Made by a program: the position numbers and the translations under genes
Shown: one piece after another, positions 17,281 through 26,385 of the stretch
Layout of the letters: each line of letters begins with the position of its first letter
How positions within the stretch are numbered: the stretch's first letter is position 1
DNA from: Methanolacinia paynteri
GTDB lineage: Archaea; Halobacteriota; Methanomicrobia; Methanomicrobiales; Methanomicrobiaceae
Reading direction: 5' to 3'
DNA: 60,152 bases
Assembly: GCF_000784355.1 (NCBI RefSeq)
Contig: NZ_KN360943.1
Location: forward strand, 33,366-93,517
The notes under the pieces: model-generated
The model's input: the letters and a program-made list of their open reading frames with translations, nothing else
Database searches by the model: none
What the model was told of the DNA's origin: nothing

Positions 17281-18006
17281 TCACCCCTGTAATGCCACTG
17301 TTTCGTCCAGAATATACTTACCGCTCGGGACGTGCAGGATCTTGACTTCAAGCTGGGCGTTTGAGGATACACAGTCTTCCAAAACATCCACGGCAGCATC
17401 ATATGTGCTTGCATCGCCCGGGAATTCTTCTCCCGCCGGGACAAGCCCGAGGAGTTCGGCGGCACCGTAGGCCATGTATGTCCTCGCGATATCTCCCGGC
17501 ATCCATGTAACTACCCCGAACCATGCAGGTGAATCGCCGGTTTCGTTAATCCCTCCAATTACATAGGTATTGGGAAGAGTGACATTCTCCGTCGATTTAC
17601 ACGGGTAGCCGTACTTCTGCTGGTCGTATACGTGAGGTACTCGTGAATACGATGGGTGTCCTGCAATAGAACTGGTGCTTAGTAGTGCATAAGGTGAGTC
17701 CGCGGCCTGGACATGCTTTACAACCGTCCCGTTGGGCAGGGTAAGCCACGTTATAATCTCAATATCCTTCGTGGGGATGGGGTCACCGCTGAGATGCTCT
17801 ATACTGATGTCATATTCACCATTGGCTATATCTCCGCCTGTACTGATCCTTAAACTCGCCTGCGGCGCCACCTGCGTATCGCCGGTGACACCCGAGGCAA
17901 AGGCTGAAACAACTGCTGCAAGAATAATAGTAACGACGAGCATCAGCATTACTCCCACAACCGGAGAAACAGCACCATATTTTTCAACAACAATTCCTTT
18001 CTTCAT
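17281..18006 (-). CDS. Archaeal pilin (type IV pilin N-terminal domain), first of pair
   Basis: About 241 residues from ATG 18006; the in-frame TTG at 18024 is rejected because GGAGAG between the two is a good ribosome-binding site for the ATG. The N-terminus reads MKKGIVVEKYGAVSPVVG, then a long hydrophobic helix with TIILAAVVSAFASGVTGDT, the archaeal pilin pattern. The head is unrelated to that of the second pilin. Co-transcribed with it. Role: subunit of a surface filament for adhesion or similar, inferred from family. Confidence 0.87.
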   Translation of the reverse strand: MKKGIVVEKYGAVSPVVGVMLMLVVTIILAAVVSAFASGVTGDTQVAPQASLRISTGGDIANGEYDISIEHLSGDPIPTKDIEIITWLTLPNGTVVKHVQAADSPYALLSTSSIAGHPSYSRVPHVYDQQKYGYPCKSTENVTLPNTYVIGGINETGDSPAWFGVVTWMPGDIARTYMAYGAAELLGLVPAGEEFPGDASTYDAAVDVLEDCVSSNAQLEVKILHVPSGKYILDETVALQG

Positions 18007-18245
18007 CGAATATACTCTCCACAAGTACTACATAAATAAAGAATTTACTTTAAAAGTAATACGAATAGATCATATTATAATAATATATTAAATAAATGAT
18101 CAAAATCAGACTATATATTTTATCATTATAATAGAAACCAACATAATAATTCGTGGAAACATATTAGGGTAATAAATTAACTAAAAGTTTAAGTGAGGAC
18201 TCTATTCCCCAGGGAGTTTAAATAACAACATATTTTATAAAAAAA

Positions 18246-19283
18246 TTATTTTTTGAAGAAGAGAACAAGACAACACAGGAGCCCGGATATTACCAGAACA
18301 GGTGACAATGGGGAAGCCTGTGTCGGTGCTGAAGTTGTCGATGCAGTCTTTGCAACTGTCGATGTTCCGATTACCTTCTCCTCTTCCGCATCCACCGATC
18401 CTTCTATGGCACCTTCAGGCATTACCAGCCCTTTGTTGTATTCAAGAACATCGGGAATGGTATCCACACCGTCGAGCGATTTCGGGAAATTGGTAAAGAT
18501 AACCCTCTCCGCATCGATTCCGAGATCGTTCAGGGCCTCTTCAACACCCTTGGCAAGCTCTCCGGACTGCATGTTCTCGATAACATACTTCACATTCCGG
18601 TACTTCTCAGGGTCCGCCTGGATCTTGTCGATAAGTTTTGCAGCCGTGTACTCGCCCTTCATGTAAAAGTCAGGTGCATAGAAATCCACGATGTTTAATC
18701 CCAGCCACTGTTCGGCGGGTTTCTTCTGCCAGATCATAACGATAACATCCTGCCCGCCGATCGCTTCTGCTTCATCGTCAGAAAGATCGGCAAGGTTTAT
18801 CGAATCGATGTATTCGGCATAATTTTGTTGATAGTAGGACTCGTTTCCGGGATCGGCATTGATGAGCCAGCCTTTGACTTCATCTGCCAGCAGAACTGCA
18901 TCGTCGGGCGTGTTCCATGACATGTCCGGGTCTTTGAGGAACACCCAGTCGATTGTTCCGTAATCGTTCGCTTCCATGAACTTGTCCAGTGGCGGAATCA
19001 CGTACTGGCTGTCGACACTGCTGTTATGGCCGACGAAAAGATCCGCCGTCGCGATGAAATCCCTGTTCATCTGGATCCTGTTGTTGATTATGTCTCCCTG
19101 GAGATGGGGACAGATCGCCGGATCGGCGACGTAAATTGCTTCGACGCGATCACCGCCGATTTGCGTTACAGGGTCCCAGAGGACACTTGTCGTAGAGACA
19201 ACATTCAGAGCACAGACCGCAGGACAGCACAGAACCAGAACTGCGATTGCACAGATCGAAAAGAAAAAACCTAAACTTTTCAT
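18246..19283 (-). CDS. Metal ABC transporter substrate-binding protein (ZnuA-like), membrane-anchored
   Basis: A 345-residue secreted metal-binding lipoprotein-like component. A signal helix at 1-25 is followed by NVVSTTSVLWDPVTQIGGDRV, the opening of cluster A-I metal receptors. Candidate metal ligands include the His in CPHLQGD and that in LFVGHNSS. The C-terminus has a Ser/Thr linker and a hydrophobic helix ending KK, which would hold it on the outer face of the membrane. It is the last gene of an operon whose other members are an FmdE-like protein, an ATPase and a permease. Metal identity (Zn, Mn or other) cannot be read from the sequence. Confidence 0.85.
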   Translation of the reverse strand: MKSLGFFFSICAIAVLVLCCPAVCALNVVSTTSVLWDPVTQIGGDRVEAIYVADPAICPHLQGDIINNRIQMNRDFIATADLFVGHNSSVDSQYVIPPLDKFMEANDYGTIDWVFLKDPDMSWNTPDDAVLLADEVKGWLINADPGNESYYQQNYAEYIDSINLADLSDDEAEAIGGQDVIVMIWQKKPAEQWLGLNIVDFYAPDFYMKGEYTAAKLIDKIQADPEKYRNVKYVIENMQSGELAKGVEEALNDLGIDAERVIFTNFPKSLDGVDTIPDVLEYNKGLVMPEGAIEGSVDAEEEKVIGTSTVAKTASTTSAPTQASPLSPVLVISGLLCCLVLFFKK

Positions 19284-19306
19284 AAAAAGGTGTTAAGAAA
19301 TATTAT

Positions 19307-20140
19307 TTAATATCCTTTGCTGTATGAAATTTTTCTCTTTGGTGATATGAACATCGAAATTACGAATACAGATGTAATCATAATGGCCGTTAGAGGCGCA
19401 ACAGGGACCGAATAGGCCAGACCTATCAGTGCACCGGCAACGCTCACCGTTCCGGCAATTACCGGCGCGAGTATAAACATGGATTTCAGGCTGTTGCAGA
19501 ACTGGTAGGCCGCAGCGGCAGGGGTCACCAGCCAGACAAAGAGCAGGAGGCCGCCGACTATATTCAGGCTCAGCGAGACCGCGAGCGCGATCATGAACAA
19601 TATGACAAAATACAACGGCTTGACACAAATTCCAGCGGCTTCGGCAATCTTCATATCGAATATGATAGCCGAGATCTCCTTGTAGAAGAGATAGACGAAA
19701 ACTATCGAAATTACGGATATTATCGCAAGTGCGTAGATCTCCTCGCGGTAAAGTGAAATGACATCGCCGAAAAGAAGTGCGCTCGCGCTCATTCCCTTTC
19801 CGAGATACTGCATATACGCGATGAAAAAAACCGCGATCGCCATCGTCATACCGAAGAAGACCCCGAGAATCGAATCCGTTGACATTCTCGAGTATTCTGC
19901 TACGGGTCCGAGAAGGATCGCAACAAAGACTCCTGCGACGACGGCGGCGAGTGTTGCATTTATTCCTGCAAACATCCCGATTGCAGCACCGGCAAATGCC
20001 GCATGGGCCATTGTAAATCCTATTGACGAAACATTGAACTGGGTAACGATGACGCCGAGTATGCTGCACGAAATGGATGCAAACAGCATCGCCTCTACCG
20101 CGTGGCAGACGATGTTGTTCGATATGATAAATTCAAGCAC
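19307..20140 (-). CDS. Metal ABC transporter permease (ZnuB/MntB type)
   Basis: About 277 residues from a GTG start at 20140, which has GGAGG eight bases upstream and overlaps the stop of the ATPase gene (GTGCTTGA). Eight or so membrane helices carry the family features FTMAHAAFAGAAIG and GGLLLFVWLVTPAAAAYQF. Longer in-frame starts would run deep into the ATPase gene. It forms the membrane channel for the metal taken up by the neighbouring binding protein. Confidence 0.9.
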   Translation of the reverse strand: MLEFIISNNIVCHAVEAMLFASISCSILGVIVTQFNVSSIGFTMAHAAFAGAAIGMFAGINATLAAVVAGVFVAILLGPVAEYSRMSTDSILGVFFGMTMAIAVFFIAYMQYLGKGMSASALLFGDVISLYREEIYALAIISVISIVFVYLFYKEISAIIFDMKIAEAAGICVKPLYFVILFMIALAVSLSLNIVGGLLLFVWLVTPAAAAYQFCNSLKSMFILAPVIAGTVSVAGALIGLAYSVPVAPLTAIMITSVFVISMFISPKRKISYSKGY

Positions 20141-20891
20141 GGGGCGAACCTCCGGACACGGAGCGTATTTTTCCCTCCACTTCACCGGGATCACAAGTTT
20201 CGTCAAGGGCGATCTTTCCGTCGTTCATCGCAATGATCCGGATACCGGTATCGGGCAGGGCATCGAATGCATGCGATACGATTACGATCGTACATCCTTT
20301 CTTGGCAAGATCTCCGAGAACACCGCTTACATATTCCCTGGTCAACAGGTCGAGATTGCTGAAGGGTTCGTCGAGAAGAAGTATATCGGGTTCCTTTGCA
20401 ATGCACTGGGCGATCAGGACCTTCTGCTGCTGGCCGCCGCTGAGCTTTCCGATGGGAGTCTTTGCGATATCCGTAATCCCGAGAAGTTTCATCGCGTCCG
20501 AAGCCTTTTCGAGGTCCTCTCCGGATGGTTTTTTCAGGGGGCCGATAAGACCGTATCTTCCCATGAGGACTACCTCTTCCGCGGAAAAAGGGGTCATGGG
20601 ATCGAATGAAAAGTTCTGGATCACGTAGCCGACCCTTTTGCGGACATCCCTGCCGCAGGAACCGACATCCATGTCGAGCACCTTCGCTTCGCCATGCGTG
20701 ATCTTCAGCATCCCATTGATCGTTTCGAGAAGAGTCGTCTTTCCCGCACCGTTGGGACCCCCGATTATTGCAAACTCTCCGTGCCTGATCTCGATCGAGA
20801 CATCCTTAATTACAGGATATTCAGCACCTTCGTAGGCCGTATAGATATTTTTCAGGCAGATTGCCGGCTCGCCGGCAGCTTTAACATCCAT
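20133..20891 (-). CDS. Metal ABC transporter ATP-binding protein (ZnuC type)
   Basis: 252 residues from ATG 20891, one base after the FmdE-like stop. Walker A GGPNGAGKTT at about 43-52, signature LSGGQQQKV, Walker B ILLLDEPFSNLD and VSHAFDA. The last stretch resembles other cluster A-I metal importers. A longer start at 20951 would lie inside the preceding gene and is rejected. It overlaps the permease gene by eight bases, so the operon is translationally coupled. Confidence 0.92.
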   Translation of the reverse strand: MDVKAAGEPAICLKNIYTAYEGAEYPVIKDVSIEIRHGEFAIIGGPNGAGKTTLLETINGMLKITHGEAKVLDMDVGSCGRDVRKRVGYVIQNFSFDPMTPFSAEEVVLMGRYGLIGPLKKPSGEDLEKASDAMKLLGITDIAKTPIGKLSGGQQQKVLIAQCIAKEPDILLLDEPFSNLDLLTREYVSGVLGDLAKKGCTIVIVSHAFDALPDTGIRIIAMNDGKIALDETCDPGEVEGKIRSVSGGSPRA

Positions 20892-20892
20892 T

Positions 20893-21333
20893 TCAGATCC
20901 CGGAGACTTCGAACAGTTCGGAATCTTCGAGACCGTACATCTTCTCGGCAAATTCTTCGATGATCAATTCATAATCGACGTCGGAAGACTTTGGAATCTC
21001 AAATTTTTTGGGGACCAGGACAATCTTCTTCCCGCCCGATTCAAATTCGCATTTCAGATCGTCCGAGATCTCCAGTTCGATATTTCTCTTGCCGATTGTA
21101 CAGCCGCTCCCGAGCTGAACTCCGTCCGCAAGGCAGCTCTGGGGAGTTTTCCCGGAACAGTACACCTTCGCCTTCATCCCGAAGGGGTTATTGCCGAAAT
21201 ATTCTGATGCATATCGCCCGATCCTGTATCCCAGGACGATGTAAGGGCCGAGGTGGCCGTGAAAGAGGGCGAGGTCCCTGACGGAATACTCCCTCTCCAG
21301 TTCCATATACCTGCAATGTTCATGCCATTTCAT
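20893..21333 (-). CDS. FmdE family protein heading the metal-transport operon
   Basis: 146 residues with the FmdE N-terminal domain signature FHGHLGPYIVLGYRIG, then GSGCTIGKRNIELEI, a motif containing likely metal-ligand cysteine (CSGKTPQSCLADG is also present). FmdE-like proteins were named for a protein copurifying with molybdenum formylmethanofuran dehydrogenase; their biochemical role is not settled. A strong AGGAGGAG ribosome-binding site precedes ATG 21333. Here it is the first gene of a metal ABC operon, which suggests a metal-binding or metal-delivery job. That link is inference. The lone FmdE domain lacks the zinc-ribbon extension of longer members. Confidence 0.82.
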   Translation of the reverse strand: MKWHEHCRYMELEREYSVRDLALFHGHLGPYIVLGYRIGRYASEYFGNNPFGMKAKVYCSGKTPQSCLADGVQLGSGCTIGKRNIELEISDDLKCEFESGGKKIVLVPKKFEIPKSSDVDYELIIEEFAEKMYGLEDSELFEVSGI

Positions 21334-21489
21334 GTTTTTTCTCCTCCTGTTGCACGTCCTGTAAATATCGATAATTTTGATCTTTGCAGGGCCTGCAGTG
21401 TGTTAAAAATTCACTCTTAAAGATTAAAAAATTTTCAAATTTTACATGAATGTATGATTTATAATTATCATCTGCTTCAAATACTATAC

Positions 21490-22158
21490 ATGGAGAAAGC
21501 GGAAGAGCACTTCAACAATACAGCCCAAAATTACGAAAACGACATAGAAAAAATCGTAACCGACCATGAATCATTTTTTAATCAGGCCGTAAGCCTCGTC
21601 CCGGATGGCGGGATAGATATTCTCGAACTTGGCAGCGGAACAGGTTACCTCACCGAAAAGATCATCGAAAAAAATCCCGGCGCATCCGTCACTTGCATCG
21701 ACATGACGCCCGAGATGATCGATGTTGCGATGGCGAAAAAAAATCTCGAAGTTGTCGAATTTATTTTAGGCGACTTTCGGGAGAAATGGCCGGATAAAAA
21801 ATTTGACCTGACCATATCTACATTATGCTTCCATCACCTGCCCGACATTGACAGGGAATATATTATCGGAAAGGTCCGTGATTCCTTAAAGGACAACGGA
21901 ATCTTTGTCAACGGCGACGTCTTCAAAGCCGGTGACACCCTGATGGATGAGATACTGAACGACAGGTGGGAGAAGGCCATGATCAAAAACGGCCTTTCCG
22001 CAGAACGGGCATCAGGAATGATCAATAAGAGAAAGGCGGCCGCAAAATTCATCGACACTCCTGAAGGATACAGGGAAAAACTGCTGAATGCGGGGTTCGA
22101 AAGAGTGTTCTGCTTCTACTCATACGATATCTACGGGGTATTTGCAGCCTTCAAATAA
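21490..22158 (+). CDS. Class I SAM-dependent methyltransferase
   Basis: 222 residues from ATG 21490. Motif I is ILELGSGTGYLTEKI, followed by the acidic end of strand 2 (TCIDMTPEMID) and LTISTLCFHHLPD, a UbiE/Coq5-like layout. A TATA-like TTTATAATT at about 21462 is at the right spacing for a leaderless mRNA starting at 21490, so the upstream in-frame ATG 21454 is not preferred. Substrate unknown. It stands alone between divergent operons. Confidence 0.85.
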   Translation: MEKAEEHFNNTAQNYENDIEKIVTDHESFFNQAVSLVPDGGIDILELGSGTGYLTEKIIEKNPGASVTCIDMTPEMIDVAMAKKNLEVVEFILGDFREKWPDKKFDLTISTLCFHHLPDIDREYIIGKVRDSLKDNGIFVNGDVFKAGDTLMDEILNDRWEKAMIKNGLSAERASGMINKRKAAAKFIDTPEGYREKLLNAGFERVFCFYSYDIYGVFAAFK

Positions 22159-22210
22159 CCAGACTTCGGATGAAAAGATTCATTGGTTTATATTTTCGAA
22201 AATAAAAGCA

Positions 22211-23428
22211 ATGAATGGTTTGATGAATTATAAACGGGCGATAGTTCTCCTCATTTTTCTTTTCCTCTTGCCGGTTGCAGCGGCGGCCGATTCGCAATGG
22301 GTAAACAAAGATATTAATTTAGAAAATGAGAGCGTCAACAGTGGGGTAATCTCTGGAGATTACATCATATTTTTGACAGTAGGAGGAGGATTCAACCAAA
22401 GTGAGAACAGGATTAAACTGTATAATATAAGTTCGGAAGAGAGCAAAACCGTCGGAATACCTTCTGAAGGGATGACGGTTACGGGAGAAGATATCTCGGG
22501 GGATTATGCGGTATGGTTCGAAACACAGGCAATGGAGGATTTCGAGATAAACGAATCCGATACAAAACTGAATTCGGTATATTTGATGGAGATATCTGAG
22601 AATACCACAACAATTCTCGATCTGCCCGGAGATGCAGAATGGCCGAAGATCACAGGAAACAATATTTTCTGGTCGAACTCATCTGAGAATTCTTTTGAGA
22701 CAGAATTTTACTTTTATAATATCACAACCGGAGAATCGAAACATATCCTTACAACCGACAGCGTAAGCCCTGCTGGTATAAAGGTCAGCGAAGGGGCTAT
22801 CGCATACGAAAACCTGACGTCCCTGCATATTTACAACATCGAATCCGGCAAAGACACCGTGGTGTTTGAATATGAATACAGCAATGAGTCTGGTTCGAAT
22901 ATAGACTCTTTCGATATGTCCGGCGATTACCTAATCTACATCAAGCATTCGATGATTTCTGAAGGGGACGACAAGGGAGTTTATTATGAACCTGTCCTCT
23001 ATACGATTTCAGCCAATAAAACGGAATCGCTGAACCCAAAGACAGGAGAAATTTCGGAATCCGTTGCCCTGGCCGATCAAAAGACACAACTTTTTTCTCC
23101 CTTTACAGACGGAAAAAGAGTTGGCTGGAGTTACCAGGATACCGATGCCGATTCGAAGATAATCCTATTCGATCCTGCCGAAGATAATGTTTCGATTATC
23201 ACCGCTTCAGGTACAGTGGAAGAGGTCAACATTGACAACGACAGAATGATCTGGACAGAGTCGTTCTTCCCTTCATTCCACAGTTCGCTTGTATATGCAG
23301 AAGAAGATGTTACTGAAGAAGGAAATCCTTCAACGTCAACTCCCGGCTTTTCATTCATTGCATGCTTTTCCGGGATACTTGCAGCTATCCTGATCTTTAC
23401 AGGATTTTCCGGCAAAAGAAAAATATGA
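22211..23428 (+). CDS. Secreted beta-propeller-like surface protein with PGF-CTERM anchor
   Basis: 405 residues from ATG 22211, following a TATA-like TTTATATTTT at about 22188. A signal helix (YKRAIVLLIFLFLLPVAAAA) is followed by repeated blades with the pattern ISGDYIIF / ISGDYAVWF / ITGNNIFWS / MSGDYLIYI, as in TolB-type propellers. The C-terminus, STPGFSFIACFSGILAAI then a basic end, matches the PGF-CTERM sorting signal processed by archaeosortase A. It is therefore probably an exported, lipid-anchored surface protein. It resembles the propeller protein at 46307. The longer frame up to 22088 overlaps the methyltransferase and is rejected. Confidence 0.75.
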   Translation: MNGLMNYKRAIVLLIFLFLLPVAAAADSQWVNKDINLENESVNSGVISGDYIIFLTVGGGFNQSENRIKLYNISSEESKTVGIPSEGMTVTGEDISGDYAVWFETQAMEDFEINESDTKLNSVYLMEISENTTTILDLPGDAEWPKITGNNIFWSNSSENSFETEFYFYNITTGESKHILTTDSVSPAGIKVSEGAIAYENLTSLHIYNIESGKDTVVFEYEYSNESGSNIDSFDMSGDYLIYIKHSMISEGDDKGVYYEPVLYTISANKTESLNPKTGEISESVALADQKTQLFSPFTDGKRVGWSYQDTDADSKIILFDPAEDNVSIITASGTVEEVNIDNDRMIWTESFFPSFHSSLVYAEEDVTEEGNPSTSTPGFSFIACFSGILAAILIFTGFSGKRKI

Positions 23429-23578
23429 CCTGAAAAATTTATTTTTTTATTCGCCCGCACTTTTGAAACATACCCTTGAGCATTCGGGTATTTATATCTA
23501 TACCTTCCCTCTCATGAATTATTTTGGCTTTGCAAAAATCAATAATACATTTCAAAAAAATTAAATAATCGACTTCTC

Positions 23579-24763
23579 TCATTGTAAAACCAAATTATCT
23601 CTCCTATTAAGATCAAAAAGACGTGTTCTTGCACTCCATCTAATTTGATCGTCTATTTTTGGATTGGAGGCATTATTACTAAAGAAATTTTTCCGATCAT
23701 AGGGTGCAAAGGATTGATCGTTACTCTGCGAATACTGCATTCCACAATTATGACATATCGAACCAGACTTATTATTTATAATAGATCTCCGGAGTTGTCG
23801 ATAATAATGTCCATTCCAAACTGACGAAAAACCCTTTCCAATGTTTCCGCATGAAAATCCTCTATGCGAATGACATGGATAGAGATCACCATTATAATCA
23901 ATCCATGTCTGATACCATGGATTTTTACAATTTACTCTTTTTAAATCAAGATCTCTTATATGAGTGGAATATTCTGCCAGTTCAATCTGCATACTGTATG
24001 ATTTTGCAAGATCATGAGCTTCTGATAAATAGGATCTGTATTCCTCATCCTCCCCGGCAAGAACTTCGTCATCAGTTTCAGAACGATAAGAGATCAAATA
24101 ATATGCTTTCACTCTGTCTGCTCCGGCACTATAAGCCAGATTAACAATATCCGGGATTTCTGAAATATTCCTCCTGAGGATTGTAGACTGTACTGTTATC
24201 TCAGGATATTGTGGATATGCTATCTCCTGACGAATGGAGCTAAGTTCCAATAATTTTCTTTCTACAAGTCCTTTTTTTGCCCCACAACGTATACCTTCAA
24301 AAGTCACGTTGTTAAATCCATCAAAAGAGATCTTGATATCTGCTGCAACGGAAAGAATTTTTTCGCTGATATCCCGGTTCAATAATGTCCCGTTTGTTGT
24401 TAAATCCAATAAAACATCATACTCTTTTAAAAGATTACAAATTTTATCGAACCATGGATAAATTAATGGTTCTCCAATATCTGTTGGTGAAAATAAGATC
24501 GAATATGGGAATACTGCATGAGCAATATTTTCAAAAACTTCAATGTCCATTACATGTGGATTCTTTAATGGACGTTTTATTGGACAGATAATACAATTAA
24601 GATTACAGGCATCCGTTATCTGAGCATTAATTTTTACGGGATATAGGGATGATTCTAATGAATTGTTAGAATATGCCGCTTCAGCAGTTCTGAGATTATC
24701 CATTTTTTCCTGATAAAACCGAGAATCAACATTCATTTTTTCTATATAAACAGGAAAACTCAT
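23579..24763 (-). CDS. Radical SAM/SPASM protein (accessory operon, last gene)
   Basis: 394 residues. The radical SAM [4Fe-4S] motif is CNLNCIIC (Cys53, Cys57, Cys60). A C-terminal SPASM-like cysteine region contains CKNPWYQTWIDYNGDLYPCH, CGNIG and CHNCGMQ for auxiliary clusters. Such enzymes modify peptides, sugars or other small molecules by radical chemistry. It is the fifth gene of a tightly packed minus-strand operon; its ATG overlaps the carbamoyltransferase stop by one base (TGATG). Together with the other genes it suggests synthesis of a carbamoylated glycan or secondary metabolite. The substrate is unknown. Confidence 0.85.
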   Translation of the reverse strand: MSFPVYIEKMNVDSRFYQEKMDNLRTAEAAYSNNSLESSLYPVKINAQITDACNLNCIICPIKRPLKNPHVMDIEVFENIAHAVFPYSILFSPTDIGEPLIYPWFDKICNLLKEYDVLLDLTTNGTLLNRDISEKILSVAADIKISFDGFNNVTFEGIRCGAKKGLVERKLLELSSIRQEIAYPQYPEITVQSTILRRNISEIPDIVNLAYSAGADRVKAYYLISYRSETDDEVLAGEDEEYRSYLSEAHDLAKSYSMQIELAEYSTHIRDLDLKRVNCKNPWYQTWIDYNGDLYPCHSHRGFSCGNIGKGFSSVWNGHYYRQLRRSIINNKSGSICHNCGMQYSQSNDQSFAPYDRKNFFSNNASNPKIDDQIRWSARTRLFDLNRRDNLVLQ

Positions 24764-26385
24764 CAGGCAATCACCGCGTCAAGTCCAATTCTTTCTCCAA
24801 CCTCTACAGCTTCATTGGAAGTCTGGACGAGTGGCATTCCCTTACTGTTGAATGAAGTCTGGATCATACCCAAAATACTATACTTACCAGCTAACTCCTT
24901 TAGAACAGAAACAATGAAATCTGTCTGAGGATCACCCGGGTAAACCACCTGAGCACGTATAGTCCCGTCAGCATGTATAACACCTGAAAACGCGGCCTGA
25001 TATTCCGGTTTTACAGTAAATGATCCTAACATATATTTTGGAAGAAAACTTTGGGAGAAATCTTCCTTAAGAACCATTAAGGCTACATCTGATAAAATTA
25101 CAGGCGCCAATGGCCTGTACCATTCTCTTTTTTTTATCACTTCACTGACATGCCGACGCAATTCAATATTGTCTGGACGGGCAAGAATACTTCGATGGCA
25201 AAGAGACCGAGGGCCAACCTCCCCTCCTCCAAGACAAATTCCAATCGTCCTTCCTTCTGAAATTAATTTTGCTGCTTTTTCAGGCGATACCGACGGAGTT
25301 TTATTGTTAGGAGCACGGAACGTATCAAGGTATGGACTATGAAGAGAAAGTCTTCCATTATCCAGGTATTCTCTCCATGCTGCTGCACCAAGTGCAAGAC
25401 CCCCATCACTGGTACAGGGTGGAATAAATACACTTCTAAATCCACACTCAGTCTCAATTCTTCGGTTTGTAAGAATATTCAATCCGGCACCACCGGAATA
25501 ATAAAGATTTTCAAGACCTGTTTCTTCCCTCCATAAACTAAGATAATTAACTACAGAATCTTCAAAAGAAGACTGAATCGTAGCAGCTATATCCACAAAC
25601 AATTTTTCATGCTGATCAAAATTCGTAAAGTCAGTATTGAAATTAAGGTTTATTTCCTTTAGAAGACTCTCTGGATCTCCCGAATACGATAAAAACCATT
25701 TATTATCAATTAGCCAGTCGTGGATTTTGTCTGAAGACGTTCCGTAAGAAGCATAACCCATCAGTTTTCCTGGCATCGAAAGATGATCTTCTTTTTTTAA
25801 TCCAAGAATGGCCTGCATTAATGGACTGGAATTAAAGTTATTTGCCATATCTTTCAAATCATTCCAGCTTGAATGAAGATATTCCGGAGAACCTGATTCG
25901 TAATGCCAAACCGACGATGCAGAATCATAAGCACCCCCATCAATGTGAACTAAAAGACTGTTCTCTTTAAACTCACCCGCAAATGGAAGACATGAGGCAA
26001 TATGTGCAAATTCATGACAGATAGTCCATGCAGGTATATGGTCGCCATCATAGATACAAACGGAAGGTGTTAGAATATCAGCAATCTTTGGTGTTGTCTT
26101 TGGACGGATCGAAAAAGTCACGTCTCCTGATATCAGATCGTTGCCAAGAAAAGAATTTGCAGATATTATCTGTAGATTCTCTTTTTTGGGAATTAATTTT
26201 TGAAGAAGTTCAGGCAGATATTGTGGCAGTCTGTTGTCATGTTTCCTTCTGGTATACCGTTCAAGTTGTGTCATTGAGAGGACTTTACCGTCCTTAAGAA
26301 CAGAAATTCCATGATCATGAGTATTTCCATCTGGAGATACCTTTTGACCATCATCAGGTATGCCATATAAGCCAACAGTCAGCAT
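24763..26385 (-). CDS. NodU/CmcH-family carbamoyltransferase
   Basis: 540 residues. The N-terminal domain has HEFAHIASCLPFAG and LLVHIDGGAYDSAS, the metal and carbamoyl-phosphate side of the TobZ/CmcH fold; then SGGAGLNILTNRRIE, IPPCTSDGGLALGAA and the C-terminal YrdC-like part with GPRSLCHRSILARP. These enzymes use carbamoyl phosphate and ATP to carbamoylate hydroxyl groups of sugars or antibiotics. ATG 26385 has GGAG at proper distance and overlaps the upstream stop by seven bases. The acceptor is probably the product of the neighbouring glycosyltransferase, which is inference. Confidence 0.86.
   Translation of the reverse strand: MLTVGLYGIPDDGQKVSPDGNTHDHGISVLKDGKVLSMTQLERYTRRKHDNRLPQYLPELLQKLIPKKENLQIISANSFLGNDLISGDVTFSIRPKTTPKIADILTPSVCIYDGDHIPAWTICHEFAHIASCLPFAGEFKENSLLVHIDGGAYDSASSVWHYESGSPEYLHSSWNDLKDMANNFNSSPLMQAILGLKKEDHLSMPGKLMGYASYGTSSDKIHDWLIDNKWFLSYSGDPESLLKEINLNFNTDFTNFDQHEKLFVDIAATIQSSFEDSVVNYLSLWREETGLENLYYSGGAGLNILTNRRIETECGFRSVFIPPCTSDGGLALGAAAWREYLDNGRLSLHSPYLDTFRAPNNKTPSVSPEKAAKLISEGRTIGICLGGGEVGPRSLCHRSILARPDNIELRRHVSEVIKKREWYRPLAPVILSDVALMVLKEDFSQSFLPKYMLGSFTVKPEYQAAFSGVIHADGTIRAQVVYPGDPQTDFIVSVLKELAGKYSILGMIQTSFNSKGMPLVQTSNEAVEVGERIGLDAVIA

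Noticed and set aside
19293-20069. A 258-codon minus-strand frame within the metal permease gene
   Set aside because: It overlaps the permease in another phase, is full of Arg and Cys with no membrane helices, and is a shadow of the permease codons.
23579-24763. The radical SAM/SPASM proteins as proven peptide-modifying (RiPP) enzymes
   Set aside because: A short peptide gene lies upstream, but its better reading is a frameshifted SMP-like protein, and no leader/core peptide pattern or transporter-peptidase is seen.
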